Below the pieces are notes generated by a model, which was given only the letters and a program-made list of their open reading frames with translations, searched no databases and was not told the origin of the DNA. From Microbacterium psychrotolerans (lineage in GTDB: Bacteria > Actinomycetota > Actinomycetes > Actinomycetales > Microbacteriaceae), in NCBI RefSeq assembly GCF_031085295.1, contig NZ_JAVFWO010000001.1, positions 62,001-126,000 of the forward strand: DNA of 64,000 bases, given 5' to 3'. The translations under genes and the position numbers were made by a program. Position 1 is the stretch's first letter; each line of letters starts with the position of its first letter. Of this stretch, positions 35,514 to 43,476 are shown one piece after another.

Positions 35514-37277
35514 TCAGTGCGTCGCCACGTGCTCCACGGTCTCACCGGGCGAGTAGATATCGAGGATGTTCCAGTGGCCCGTCGTGGGGGTCGGCACGTT
35601 GACCATCGACACGTCGATCACCACCGGGCGGCCGAGCGCGATCGCCCGCTCGAGGGCGGGCTTGAACTCCGCCGCCGACTCGACCTTGATGCCGGTGACC
35701 CCGTACGCCTCGGCGATCGCCGCGAAGTCGGTGTACATGGGGTCGTCGGCGCTGCCGAACACGGTGCCGTAGGTCGTGTCGAAGGCGGCCTTCTCGAGGC
35801 CCGCGATCGTGCCGAAGGCGTTGTTGTTCATCACGACCCAGACCACGGGAACGCCCTGCTCGCGGGCCGTCGCGAGCACCGCCGGATTCTGGCCGAAGCC
35901 TCCGTCGCCGACCAGCGAGACGACCACGCGGTCGGGGCAGGCGATCTTGGCGCCGACCGCGGCCGGGCCGCCGAAGCCCATGGTCGCGAAGCCGCCGGGC
36001 GTGAGGAAGCTGCCGGGCGTGAGGATGTCGAACTGCTGCCCCACGCCGTTCTTGTTCCAGCCGACATCGGTGGTGATGATCGCGTCCGCCGGCAGCACCT
36101 CCCTCGTCTCCGACAGGATCCGCTCGGGCCGCATCGGCCACGCATCGGCTGCCTGCGCCGGCGCGTTCTGGAGCTTCAGCGTCGCGCGGTTCGCCGCGAT
36201 CTGCGAGAGCAGCTCGGTGCGCCCCACGCCGTCGGGTGCCAGTCTGCGGGCCACGCGCAGCAGCACGGCCAGCGCCGACTTGAGGTCGGCCAGCGCGCCG
36301 ATCTCGAGCGGGTAGTTGCGGCCGAGCTCGGCAGGGTCGACGTCGATCTGCATGAGCTTCGTACCCGGGATGTCGAAGGTGTACTCGGCGTACCAGGAAC
36401 TCGAGTCCGCTTCCGCGAACCGCGTTCCGAGCGCGAGGATCCAGTCCGCCGTCCTCGTGGTCTCATTCGTGAACGCGGTTCCCCAGAAGCCCGTCATCCC
36501 GAGGACGAGCGGACTGTCGTCCGGCACCGCGCCCTTGCCCATCAGGCTGTGGGCGACGGGGAGCGAGAGCAGCTCGGCGAACTCGGCGAGCTCGGGTGCC
36601 GCGCCGGCGGCGACGATGCCGCCGCCGACGTACAGCACCGGCCGCTCGGCATCCAGCAGGTTCTGCACGATGCGTTCGGCGACGGCCTCGTCGAGCCCGG
36701 GCTTCACGAGGGCGCGGGTGTTGCCGATCACCCTGTCGAACAGGACGACGTCGATCTCGGCGGAGAAGACGTCCATCGGCACGTCGACGAGGACGGGGCC
36801 GGGACGCCCGCTCTCGGCGAGGGTGAACGCCTTGTCGAGCACCTCGGCGATCAGGTGGGGCTGATCGACGCGCCACGCGCGCTTGACGAAGGGCCGGTAG
36901 ATCTCGTACTGGGCGGCATCGGCGTGGAGGTTGATCTCCTGGTGCGGGTGCTTGCCGAAGTAGTGGGTGGGGATGTCGCCGGCGATGACGACCATCGGGA
37001 TCGAGTCCAGCGCCGCATTCGCGACACCGGTCGTGGCGTTGGTCAGACCGGGACCCAGATGCGTGAGGACCACCCCGGTCCGCCGGGCCGCCCGCGCATA
37101 GCCGTCCGCCGCGTGCGCGGCGATCTGCTCGTGGCGCACGTTCACGAAGGAGATCCGTTCGCTCTTCTCGAGCGCCGCGAGCAGCGCGATATTCGTGTGG
37201 CCGCACAGGCCGAAGACGTGCTCGACCTCACGTGCTTCCAGATAGCGAACGATCTGGTTCGAGACCAGGTCCCTCAT
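35514..37277 (-). CDS. Thiamine-diphosphate-dependent enzyme (acetolactate-synthase-like)
   Basis: The 587-residue protein has the three domains of the POX/AHAS family: an N-terminal PYR domain with the catalytic Glu in VRHEQIAAHAADGYAR, a middle domain with LVLGMTGFWGTAF, and a C-terminal PP domain with the ThDP motif VVSLVGDGGFGQNPAVLATAREQGVPVVWVVMNNNAFG. It is not clearly an anabolic acetolactate synthase: no small subunit is present, and the operon contains acyl-CoA chemistry. Decarboxylation of a 2-oxo acid or carboligation of an aldehyde is probable. ATG 37277 overlaps the stop of the upstream gene and has AAGGAG. Confidence 0.8.
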   Translation of the reverse strand: MRDLVSNQIVRYLEAREVEHVFGLCGHTNIALLAALEKSERISFVNVRHEQIAAHAADGYARAARRTGVVLTHLGPGLTNATTGVANAALDSIPMVVIAGDIPTHYFGKHPHQEINLHADAAQYEIYRPFVKRAWRVDQPHLIAEVLDKAFTLAESGRPGPVLVDVPMDVFSAEIDVVLFDRVIGNTRALVKPGLDEAVAERIVQNLLDAERPVLYVGGGIVAAGAAPELAEFAELLSLPVAHSLMGKGAVPDDSPLVLGMTGFWGTAFTNETTRTADWILALGTRFAEADSSSWYAEYTFDIPGTKLMQIDVDPAELGRNYPLEIGALADLKSALAVLLRVARRLAPDGVGRTELLSQIAANRATLKLQNAPAQAADAWPMRPERILSETREVLPADAIITTDVGWNKNGVGQQFDILTPGSFLTPGGFATMGFGGPAAVGAKIACPDRVVVSLVGDGGFGQNPAVLATAREQGVPVVWVVMNNNAFGTIAGLEKAAFDTTYGTVFGSADDPMYTDFAAIAEAYGVTGIKVESAAEFKPALERAIALGRPVVIDVSMVNVPTPTTGHWNILDIYSPGETVEHVATH

Positions 37278-38134
37278 GAGGTGCTCCTTCTTTCATCGTC
37301 GTCGACCGGGACTGATCGGCGTGCCGGCCCCGTGTAGGTGTATCCGATGGATTTCGGCATCGGTCCCTTGATCCGGCCGCCCTGCGTCATCTGCTCGGCG
37401 GCGTGCGCGAGTATCCCCACAGAGCGCGCGAGGATGAACACCCCGCGGCCGAGCTCCGGGGTGAACCCCAGTTCGCAGTAGATGACGGCTGTCACGCCGT
37501 CGACGTTCATCGGGATCCGCTGCGGCCGCCCGGCGCTGATGGCGTCCTCGACGGCACGGCCGATCGCCGCGAAGCGACCGTCGACCGTGCCCCCGGCGGC
37601 CGCGGCGTCGACCAGCGACAGCAGACGCGGCGTCCGGGGGTCGAGCGGGTGGAACCGATGACCGAAGCCTGGGACGTAGGCGACCCCGGCGTCGCGCTGA
37701 CGCTGCAGCACGACGCGTACCGCTTCGCCGAGGTCGCCCCGCTTCTCGTGCTCGGCGTCGATCTCGAGGTAGATCTCCATGCACTGCTGGCCAGGACCGC
37801 CGTGCACGTCGCCCAGCACGTTGATCGCAGAGGCCATCGCCCCGTTGATGGGCACGCCGCAGGTCGTCGCCATGCGGGCGATCGCGATCGACGGCGCCTG
37901 GGGACCGTGATCGACGGAGGCGACGAGCGCCGCCTCGAACAGAGCCGCCTCCTCGGACGAGGGAAGCTCTCCGCGCAGCATGAGCCAGATGGTGTCGACG
38001 AAGCCGACCCGGCCGAGAAGTTCCTGGATCGGATAGCCGCGCAGCGCGATCTCGCCGGGATGGACGTCGATGATGTCCGTCCGCCACCACTGCCGCGCCT
38101 CGTCGACGATGTCCTCTGCAGACTCCTCGCTCAT
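37274..38134 (-). CDS. Short citrate-synthase-family protein (citryl-CoA lyase-like)
   Basis: The protein is 286 residues, about 100-150 shorter than ordinary citrate synthase. It keeps the active-site pattern of the family: GDVHGGPGQQ (His), VPGFGHRFHPLDPR (second His and Arg) and MNVDGVTAVIYCELGF (Asp). Proteins of this size are often labelled citryl-CoA lyase; the reaction would be cleavage or formation of a citrate-like acyl-CoA from acetyl-CoA and a 2-oxo acid. ATG 38134 has CAGGAG. It sits 31 bp after the aldehyde dehydrogenase and overlaps the ThDP gene, so the three are one operon. Confidence 0.75.
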   Translation of the reverse strand: MSEESAEDIVDEARQWWRTDIIDVHPGEIALRGYPIQELLGRVGFVDTIWLMLRGELPSSEEAALFEAALVASVDHGPQAPSIAIARMATTCGVPINGAMASAINVLGDVHGGPGQQCMEIYLEIDAEHEKRGDLGEAVRVVLQRQRDAGVAYVPGFGHRFHPLDPRTPRLLSLVDAAAAGGTVDGRFAAIGRAVEDAISAGRPQRIPMNVDGVTAVIYCELGFTPELGRGVFILARSVGILAHAAEQMTQGGRIKGPMPKSIGYTYTGPARRSVPVDDDERRSTS

Positions 38135-38165
38135 CGTCTCCTGCTCTCTGTCATGGCCGTCCTCG

Positions 38166-39614
38166 TCATCGAGCGGCCGCGGTCGCGTCGGCTGATTCCC
38201 GTGCGGCGTCGTAGAAGTCGCCGAACAGCTCCTCGTCGGAGGGCCGGTCCTCCGCGATCGTGCGCGAGACCCATGTCGTGTTCAGGTAGTGGCGCAGCGA
38301 GACGTTCTCGGACGTGATGTTGCCGCCCCACGTGCCGCATCCCATCGACGAGGTCATCGGCATCCCGTTGGTGAACGATCCGGCGTTCGCCTTCGAGTTC
38401 GGCTGGCGCACCATGATCCGCGACACCGGCATGTGCCGCGCGAAGTAGTCGATGTGAGCGTCGTCGGTCGACGCGATGCCGCACGAGTGGCCCTTGCCGC
38501 CGATGTCGTAGAGGCGCTTGGCGAGCTCGACACCGTCTTCGAAGCTGCCCTCGTAGGCGTGGACCGCCATCAGGGTGGTGAGCTTCTCTTTGCAGAACTG
38601 CCGGTCCTCGGCGATGCCGTCGCCCTCGACCACGATGAACCGGCTGTCCGAGGGGATGTCGAAGCCCGCGGCTCGGGCGAGCTTCTGCGGCGAGATGGCG
38701 ACGGTGTCGGGCAGCCGGTGCCCCTCGTCGTCCCACATCACCGCCTGCAGCGCGGCGCGCTGCTCGGGGCTTGCGAGATGCCCCCCTTCGGCCTGGAGCG
38801 CCTCGAGCATCTCGCGATATCTGGAGGCCGGCACGAGCACGTTGCCGTCGGCCGAGCAGCCCGAGCCGAAGTCCGAGGTCTTCGACAGCATGCAGTTGCG
38901 CGCGGTCTCGCGCAGGTCCGCGGTCTCGTCGACGAACTCCGTCGCGTTGCCGGCGCCGACGCCGTAGGCCGGTGTCCCCGAGCTGTACGCCGCGCGCACC
39001 AGTCCCTGGCCGCCCGTGGCGATGACCAGGTCGGCGCGCCGCATGATCTCCTGCGACGCGGCGAGGCTCGGGAGGGTGATGCACTGCAGGATGTCGGCGG
39101 GAGCGCCCTCCGCCTCGAGCGCCTCGCGCATCAGCCGGACGGTCTCGAAGGTCGTGTGCTTCGAACGCGGGTGCGGCGAGAACACCACGACATCGCGTGC
39201 CTTGATCGCATAGATGGCGTTGCCGGCGGGAGTGAGGTCGGGGTTCGTCGTCGGCACGACGCAGCCGATCACGCCGACGGGCTTGCCGTACTTGACGAGG
39301 CCCTTCTCGGCATCCTCTTCGATGATCCCGACCGAGGGGCTGCGCAGCGCGTCGCGGAGGACGCCGCGGATCTTCATCCGCTTGTTCATGCGGCTGTCGA
39401 AGTCGCCGAGGCCGGACTCCTCGATGCCCATCTCCACCAGGCGATGGAACGACGAGCGATTGGCCACTGCCCACGCGACGGCGCGGATCAGCCTGTCGAC
39501 ACGCGCCTGGTCGTAGGTCTCGATGACGGCGAGGGCCGCCTGTGCCCGGGCGAAGACCTCATCGAGCTCCTGCTGCTGCTCGGGCGACAGGGATTTTGAT
39601 GCTGAAGCAGCCAT
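38166..39614 (-). CDS. CoA-acylating aldehyde dehydrogenase
   Basis: The 482-residue protein has the aldehyde dehydrogenase fold of the acylating group (EutE, PduP, SauS). Motifs are VPTTNPDLTPAGNAIYAIKARDVVVFSPHPRSK, a nucleophile in SDFGSGCSADGN (C253), GVGAGNATEFVDE, and IGGKGHSCGIAS. These enzymes turn an aldehyde, NAD(P)+ and CoA into acyl-CoA. ATG 39614 has GGAG eight bases upstream; ATG 39629 is also possible. It is the first gene of a four-gene operon. The presence of a ThDP enzyme downstream recalls the sulfoacetaldehyde route (SauS/Xsc), but no phosphotransacetylase or sulfonate transporter is seen, so that substrate is not supported. Confidence 0.8.
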   Translation of the reverse strand: MAASASKSLSPEQQQELDEVFARAQAALAVIETYDQARVDRLIRAVAWAVANRSSFHRLVEMGIEESGLGDFDSRMNKRMKIRGVLRDALRSPSVGIIEEDAEKGLVKYGKPVGVIGCVVPTTNPDLTPAGNAIYAIKARDVVVFSPHPRSKHTTFETVRLMREALEAEGAPADILQCITLPSLAASQEIMRRADLVIATGGQGLVRAAYSSGTPAYGVGAGNATEFVDETADLRETARNCMLSKTSDFGSGCSADGNVLVPASRYREMLEALQAEGGHLASPEQRAALQAVMWDDEGHRLPDTVAISPQKLARAAGFDIPSDSRFIVVEGDGIAEDRQFCKEKLTTLMAVHAYEGSFEDGVELAKRLYDIGGKGHSCGIASTDDAHIDYFARHMPVSRIMVRQPNSKANAGSFTNGMPMTSSMGCGTWGGNITSENVSLRHYLNTTWVSRTIAEDRPSDEELFGDFYDAARESADATAAAR

Positions 39615-39684
39615 GACAACTCCGTCCATGGGCGTGGGTGCCGATCGCCGCATGCTATGCAGACGTCGCCGCCGGTGACAAAGC

Positions 39685-39703
39685 GTGTCCCACTGGGCAG
39701 AAA
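39685..39703 (-). promoter_or_regulatory. Putative IclR operator A (faces the aldehyde dehydrogenase operon)
   Basis: Read on the minus strand this is TTTCTGCCCAGTGGGACAC. Its last 13 bases are identical to the site at 55953. It lies 70 bp upstream of the aldehyde dehydrogenase start. Confidence 0.5.
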
Positions 39704-39748
39704 GGGGCCGGATCCACGCTGCTCGGTCGTGCCGGAGCAGCACGCGCT

Positions 39749-39767
39749 GTACCACTCGATGGGCCGC
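39749..39767 (+). promoter_or_regulatory. Putative IclR operator B (faces the PQQ dehydrogenase gene)
   Basis: GTACCACTCGATGGGCCGC matches the consensus GTYCCAYYCRGYGRRACWC at 15 of 19 positions. Confidence 0.4.
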
Positions 39768-39918
39768 GAGGTTGCCGCCTCCGCGGGCCGGGGTTAGCGT
39801 CCGAGCGCCGGCCGGTATGGCCGATCCCCAGGTCGGAGCCGGACGGCATTCCCCACAGCGGCGTCGGGGAGGCGCGAGCCCATCCGTCGCCCGATCGAAG
39901 ACGATCAAGGAGCAAGGG

Positions 39919-42612
39919 ATGCGCAAAAGACTGACCACGAGGTTGGGAACTGCGGGAATCGGGGCGCTGGTGGCGGTGCTCGCCATCGCAGCCTCACCCG
40001 CGTACGGCCTGACGACACCGGCTGAGCCGGTCCCGCCCGCAGGACTGACGGGCCTCGAACCGACCGGCGCTGACATGCCGACGGTCGGGGGCAATCTCGG
40101 CAACCAGCACTATTCGGGTCTGACGGAGATCACCAAGCAGAACCTGAAGGAACTCGCACCGGAATGGCGGACGCACCTCTCAGCCGTCGCGCCCGCGTCG
40201 ACCAACGTCGGGCAGCAGACCACGCCGATCGTCGTCGACGGCGTCATCTACGTCGACACGCCGAGCGGTGGCGTCATCGCCGTCGACGGCGTGACGGGAG
40301 ACGCGATCTGGAAGTGGGACAAGCCCGCCTACGGAACGTCGAGCACGCGCCGGGGCGTCTCGGCGGGTGACGGGAAGATCTTCACCCTGGCCGGCGGCAA
40401 CCGCGTGGTCGCCCTCGACCAGGCGACGGGCGCCGAGGTCTGGGCGGTGCAGCCGACCGGGGCGAATGGCGAAGACCTCGGCCGCGTCGGCAAAGTGGCG
40501 ACCGTGTACTACGACGGAGTCGTGTACGCCCACGCTGCGGACGGCGACCGTGGTGCCGTCGTCGCGCTGGACGCGCGCGACGGCCACTACCTCTGGCACT
40601 TCTTCGGCGGGCCGAAGCGCGGAGAGCTGTTCACCGGCCTGGACGGCGTGACGTTCGACGCGTCGGCGACGTGGGGCCCCGTGCAGCCCGACGGCACCGA
40701 CTGCGCGGAGGAGGGCGGCGCGACCTCGTGGATGCACGGCGCCGTCGATACCGAACTCGGCTTCTACATCATGACCTTCGGCAACGCGCGCAGCTGCACG
40801 TCGTCACAGAACGCCTCGGGGCGTCCCGGCGACAACCTGTTCTCCGACACGATGGTCGCCGTCGACGCCAGGACCGGCGCGTTCAAGTGGCACTACCAGT
40901 CCATCCACCACGACGTGTGGGACATGGACAACGTGCACCCGCCGACACTGGCCGACATCACGGTCGACGGTGAGGAGCGCAAGGTCGCCTTCTACGGCAG
41001 CAAGTCGGGCCACCAGTTCGTGATCGACCGCACCAACGGCAAGCCCGTGCTCCCCGTGACCGAGCAGCCCGTGATCACAGACTCCCGCCAGCACAACACG
41101 GCGACCCAGCCGATGCCCGAGACGCGGCTCCTGCCGGGCTGCGTCGTGTGGGAGAAGCTGGGCGGCGACAACATCCCCGGGAACCCATGGCGCGGCGTGC
41201 CGAACTACAACGGGTACCAGGCGGATGCCGAGGGCAACCTCGTGTTCAACCCCGACAGCTACGTCGCGGTCGACGAACCCTTCCTCACCTACCCGGCGGG
41301 CTCGTCGGGCCACCGCGAGGGCTGCCTGTACGACCCGCAGTTCCAGGCACCGATCCTGTCGACGACGAGCCAGAACGGTGGCGGCGACTGGTCGAACAAC
41401 TCGTACAGCCAGAGCACGAACCTGGTCTACTTCCCGTACGGCACGAACCCGGTCGCGCACTACGACGGCGCAGCCGCGAACGGCCTGCGTGCGATCGGTC
41501 AGTACCAGACGGGCGGCATCCTGGCCTACGACGCGTCGACGGGCGAGGTCGCGTGGCGCAACCACCTGGGCACCGACATGTCGCACGGTCAGGGACCCCT
41601 GACCACGGCATCCGACCTCCTCTTCGTCGGTCAGATCGACGGCCGGGTGCTCGCGATGGACGCGGCCACGGGTGACGTGCTGTGGGAGTTCCAGACGGGC
41701 TCCGGCATCTCGGGAGCTCCGGTCACCTACGAGGTCGACGGCGAGCAGTACGTCGCGGTGATCGCGGCGGGCTCGACGAACCCGTACGGCGCATCCGTGA
41801 CCCAGGGCGACTCGTTGTGGTCGTTCAAGCTCGGCGGCGACTACAAGACCGAGTCGGGCAGCCAGGAGGGGCCGGACACGGCGCCCCTGACGATCCGTCG
41901 CCCGGTGGGGGGCACCGCGGTCGAAGGCTCCACCGTGGGCAACACCGTTCTCCTCGCACGATCGAGCCGCACGGCCGACGACGCCGCCTCCCGCGACAGC
42001 GTGTCGCAGAACGGCATGCAGCCCACGCACCTGCGGGTTCCCGTAGGCACGACGGTGACGTTCCGCAACCCCGGCGCCGAGACGTTCCCCAACTTCCCCA
42101 ACCTGAAGCCCCACTGCGCGACGCAGTTCTTCGAGGGTGAGTTCAACGTCAAGCTGCAGCCCGGAGAGACGTACCAGCACACGTTCACGCGTGCCGGCGA
42201 GTACTTCTTCAACGACTGCACCGACCCGCGGCCCACCGGAAAGATCGAGGTCTACCTGGCTCCGCAGGACCAGCCCGGTGCCCTGCGCTTCACCCCGGGG
42301 CAGCTGCACCTCGGTTCGGGAACGGGACTGTTCACCGGCGTGAACGGCAACGTCTCCGCGCACTTCGAACTGCCGGCCGGGTACACCTACGACAGCGACG
42401 CGGTCTTGGTGACACCTCTCACGAAGACGCTCATCGACGGGTCGAAGGTCACGGCGAACAAGAACCGGATCATCGTCCAGTTCGACGCCGCCGAGGTCGA
42501 CAACAACGTGCCGACCGGGGAGGTGACGCTGACGGTGAGGGTCAACGTCCTCAACGCCGCCGGGGTCCAGGAGCAGCTCTCCTCCACCGCGACGGTGACC
42601 GTCGTCAAGTAG
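39919..42612 (+). CDS. Secreted PQQ-dependent dehydrogenase fused to a cupredoxin-like domain
   Basis: The 897-residue protein has a Sec signal peptide ending near SPAYG. Then come the blades of a quinoprotein eight-bladed propeller (QTTPIVVDGVIYVDTPSGGVIAVDGVTGDAIWKWD, LDARDGHYLWHF, LAYDASTGEVAWRN, LAMDAATGDVLWEFQTGSGISGAPVTYEVDGEQYVAVIAAGS). HHDVWDMDNVHPPTLADI carries the catalytic-region Asp seen in PQQ glucose and quinate dehydrogenases. About residues 690-780 resemble a cupredoxin, but only Cys of the normal His-Cys-His-Met set is obvious (FFNDCTDPRPTG). A final Ig-like domain follows. With aroQ, qsuB and a TRAP transporter nearby, quinate or shikimate is the likely substrate. A sugar or alcohol is the alternative. 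Confidence 0.75.
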   Translation: MRKRLTTRLGTAGIGALVAVLAIAASPAYGLTTPAEPVPPAGLTGLEPTGADMPTVGGNLGNQHYSGLTEITKQNLKELAPEWRTHLSAVAPASTNVGQQTTPIVVDGVIYVDTPSGGVIAVDGVTGDAIWKWDKPAYGTSSTRRGVSAGDGKIFTLAGGNRVVALDQATGAEVWAVQPTGANGEDLGRVGKVATVYYDGVVYAHAADGDRGAVVALDARDGHYLWHFFGGPKRGELFTGLDGVTFDASATWGPVQPDGTDCAEEGGATSWMHGAVDTELGFYIMTFGNARSCTSSQNASGRPGDNLFSDTMVAVDARTGAFKWHYQSIHHDVWDMDNVHPPTLADITVDGEERKVAFYGSKSGHQFVIDRTNGKPVLPVTEQPVITDSRQHNTATQPMPETRLLPGCVVWEKLGGDNIPGNPWRGVPNYNGYQADAEGNLVFNPDSYVAVDEPFLTYPAGSSGHREGCLYDPQFQAPILSTTSQNGGGDWSNNSYSQSTNLVYFPYGTNPVAHYDGAAANGLRAIGQYQTGGILAYDASTGEVAWRNHLGTDMSHGQGPLTTASDLLFVGQIDGRVLAMDAATGDVLWEFQTGSGISGAPVTYEVDGEQYVAVIAAGSTNPYGASVTQGDSLWSFKLGGDYKTESGSQEGPDTAPLTIRRPVGGTAVEGSTVGNTVLLARSSRTADDAASRDSVSQNGMQPTHLRVPVGTTVTFRNPGAETFPNFPNLKPHCATQFFEGEFNVKLQPGETYQHTFTRAGEYFFNDCTDPRPTGKIEVYLAPQDQPGALRFTPGQLHLGSGTGLFTGVNGNVSAHFELPAGYTYDSDAVLVTPLTKTLIDGSKVTANKNRIIVQFDAAEVDNNVPTGEVTLTVRVNVLNAAGVQEQLSSTATVTVVK

Positions 42613-42626
42613 CCGTTCGGGCCGCA

Positions 42627-42670
42627 ACGCCGATCCGCCTCCGTCGCCTGCGACGGGGGCGGATCGGCGT
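42627..42670 (+). terminator. Strong hairpin terminator after the PQQ dehydrogenase gene
   Basis: A 13-bp outer stem (ACGCCGATCCGCC with GGCGGATCGGCGT) and a 6-bp inner stem (CCGTCG with CGACGG) are separated by a single mismatch. It begins 15 bp after the stop codon. Confidence 0.8.
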
Positions 42671-42681
42671 GTGCGGACGGT

Positions 42682-42700
42682 GTCCCATTCGGCGAAACTC
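42682..42700 (+). promoter_or_regulatory. Putative IclR operator C (upstream of the TRAP genes)
   Basis: GTCCCATTCGGCGAAACTC fits the consensus at all 19 positions. It lies between the PQQ gene terminator and dctQ. Confidence 0.6.
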
Positions 42701-42817
42701 GACTTTGCACGCACCGGCTCGCAGACCAGAGTCGCAGAGGCGGCGATGCGCGTGCGCACGCGGCCCGGCATCAACAGAGAGGTTGGCAATGCACCCTGAC
42801 ACCATGGCGGTGGCGCC

Positions 42818-43474
42818 ATGACCGACAAGGATCCCGGAGCGGAACCGGAGGAGGGTCGCGGCACCGAGCCCGAGGCGGCGGCGGAGGCCGCCCGCGAGCC
42901 GGGGGTGGGCGACTCGATCTACCCGCACACCAACACCTACTACACGACGCCGAAGCTCAATCAGGGCGTCCCGCCCGACCCGGTGTTCATCCGGATCCTC
43001 TCCGGCATCGAGATCACGATCGGCGTCGCGCTGTTCGCCTGCATCATCTTCGGCGTCATGTACCAGGTGCTCGGCCGGTACTTCCCCGCCATCAGCTGGG
43101 TGGGCGCCGGAGAGCTGGCCCTGCTGTCGATGATCGCGCTGACGTTCATCACGACCGGCTACCTCGTCGGACGCAACGGCCACATCGTGCTCGAGATGTT
43201 CGACGAGATGCTCGCCGGGACCCGGCTCTTCGTCGCGCTGCGCGTCATCTCCGCGATCATCATGGTCGCCACGAGCCTCGTCCTCGCCTACGAGGCTTGG
43301 GTGAAGATCGAGACCGAATGGGGCCGGCTCAGCGCCGCGATGCACGTGCCGGTCGGCGTCCTGTACATCTTCGCTCTCGTCGGCTTCGTCTCCGCCGCGA
43401 TCCACTCGTCGTTCAAGATCCCCTACGCCAACCGCCCCGAGCGCAAGCTCGACATCGGCGAGATGGAGGGCTGA
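42818..43474 (+). CDS. dctQ: TRAP transporter small membrane subunit (DctQ)
   Basis: The 218-residue protein has a hydrophilic, Glu/Ala-rich N-terminal stretch of about 60 residues, then four membrane helices (IEITIGVALFACIIFGVMYQVLGRYF, ELALLSMIALTFITTGYLVGRNGHI, VALRVISAIIMVATSLVLAYEAW, GVLYIFALVGFVSAAIHSSF). The pattern, with QVLGRY and GRNGHI, is that of DctQ proteins. It works with DctM, which begins 2 bp after its stop codon, and with a DctP-type binding protein, probably the one at 48134. The N-terminal extension is longer than usual for the family. Confidence 0.85.
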   Translation: MTDKDPGAEPEEGRGTEPEAAAEAAREPGVGDSIYPHTNTYYTTPKLNQGVPPDPVFIRILSGIEITIGVALFACIIFGVMYQVLGRYFPAISWVGAGELALLSMIALTFITTGYLVGRNGHIVLEMFDEMLAGTRLFVALRVISAIIMVATSLVLAYEAWVKIETEWGRLSAAMHVPVGVLYIFALVGFVSAAIHSSFKIPYANRPERKLDIGEMEG

Positions 43475-43476
43475 GC

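Larger units (their letters stand above)
39615..39918. other. Intergenic control region between the aldehyde dehydrogenase operon and the PQQ dehydrogenase gene
   Basis: This stretch of 304 bp has no convincing gene. It holds two copies of the putative IclR motif, one facing each way (39685-39703 on the minus strand, 39749-39767 on the plus strand), and the AAGGAG ribosome binding site of the PQQ dehydrogenase at 39907. No clear -35/-10 pair was found. Confidence 0.6.

Noticed and set aside
38166..39614. Sulfoacetate (SauS/Xsc) degradation operon
   Set aside because: An acylating aldehyde dehydrogenase and a ThDP enzyme are present, but phosphotransacetylase, sulfoacetate-CoA ligase and sulfonate exporters are missing, and the IclR motif ties the operon to the hydroaromatic genes.
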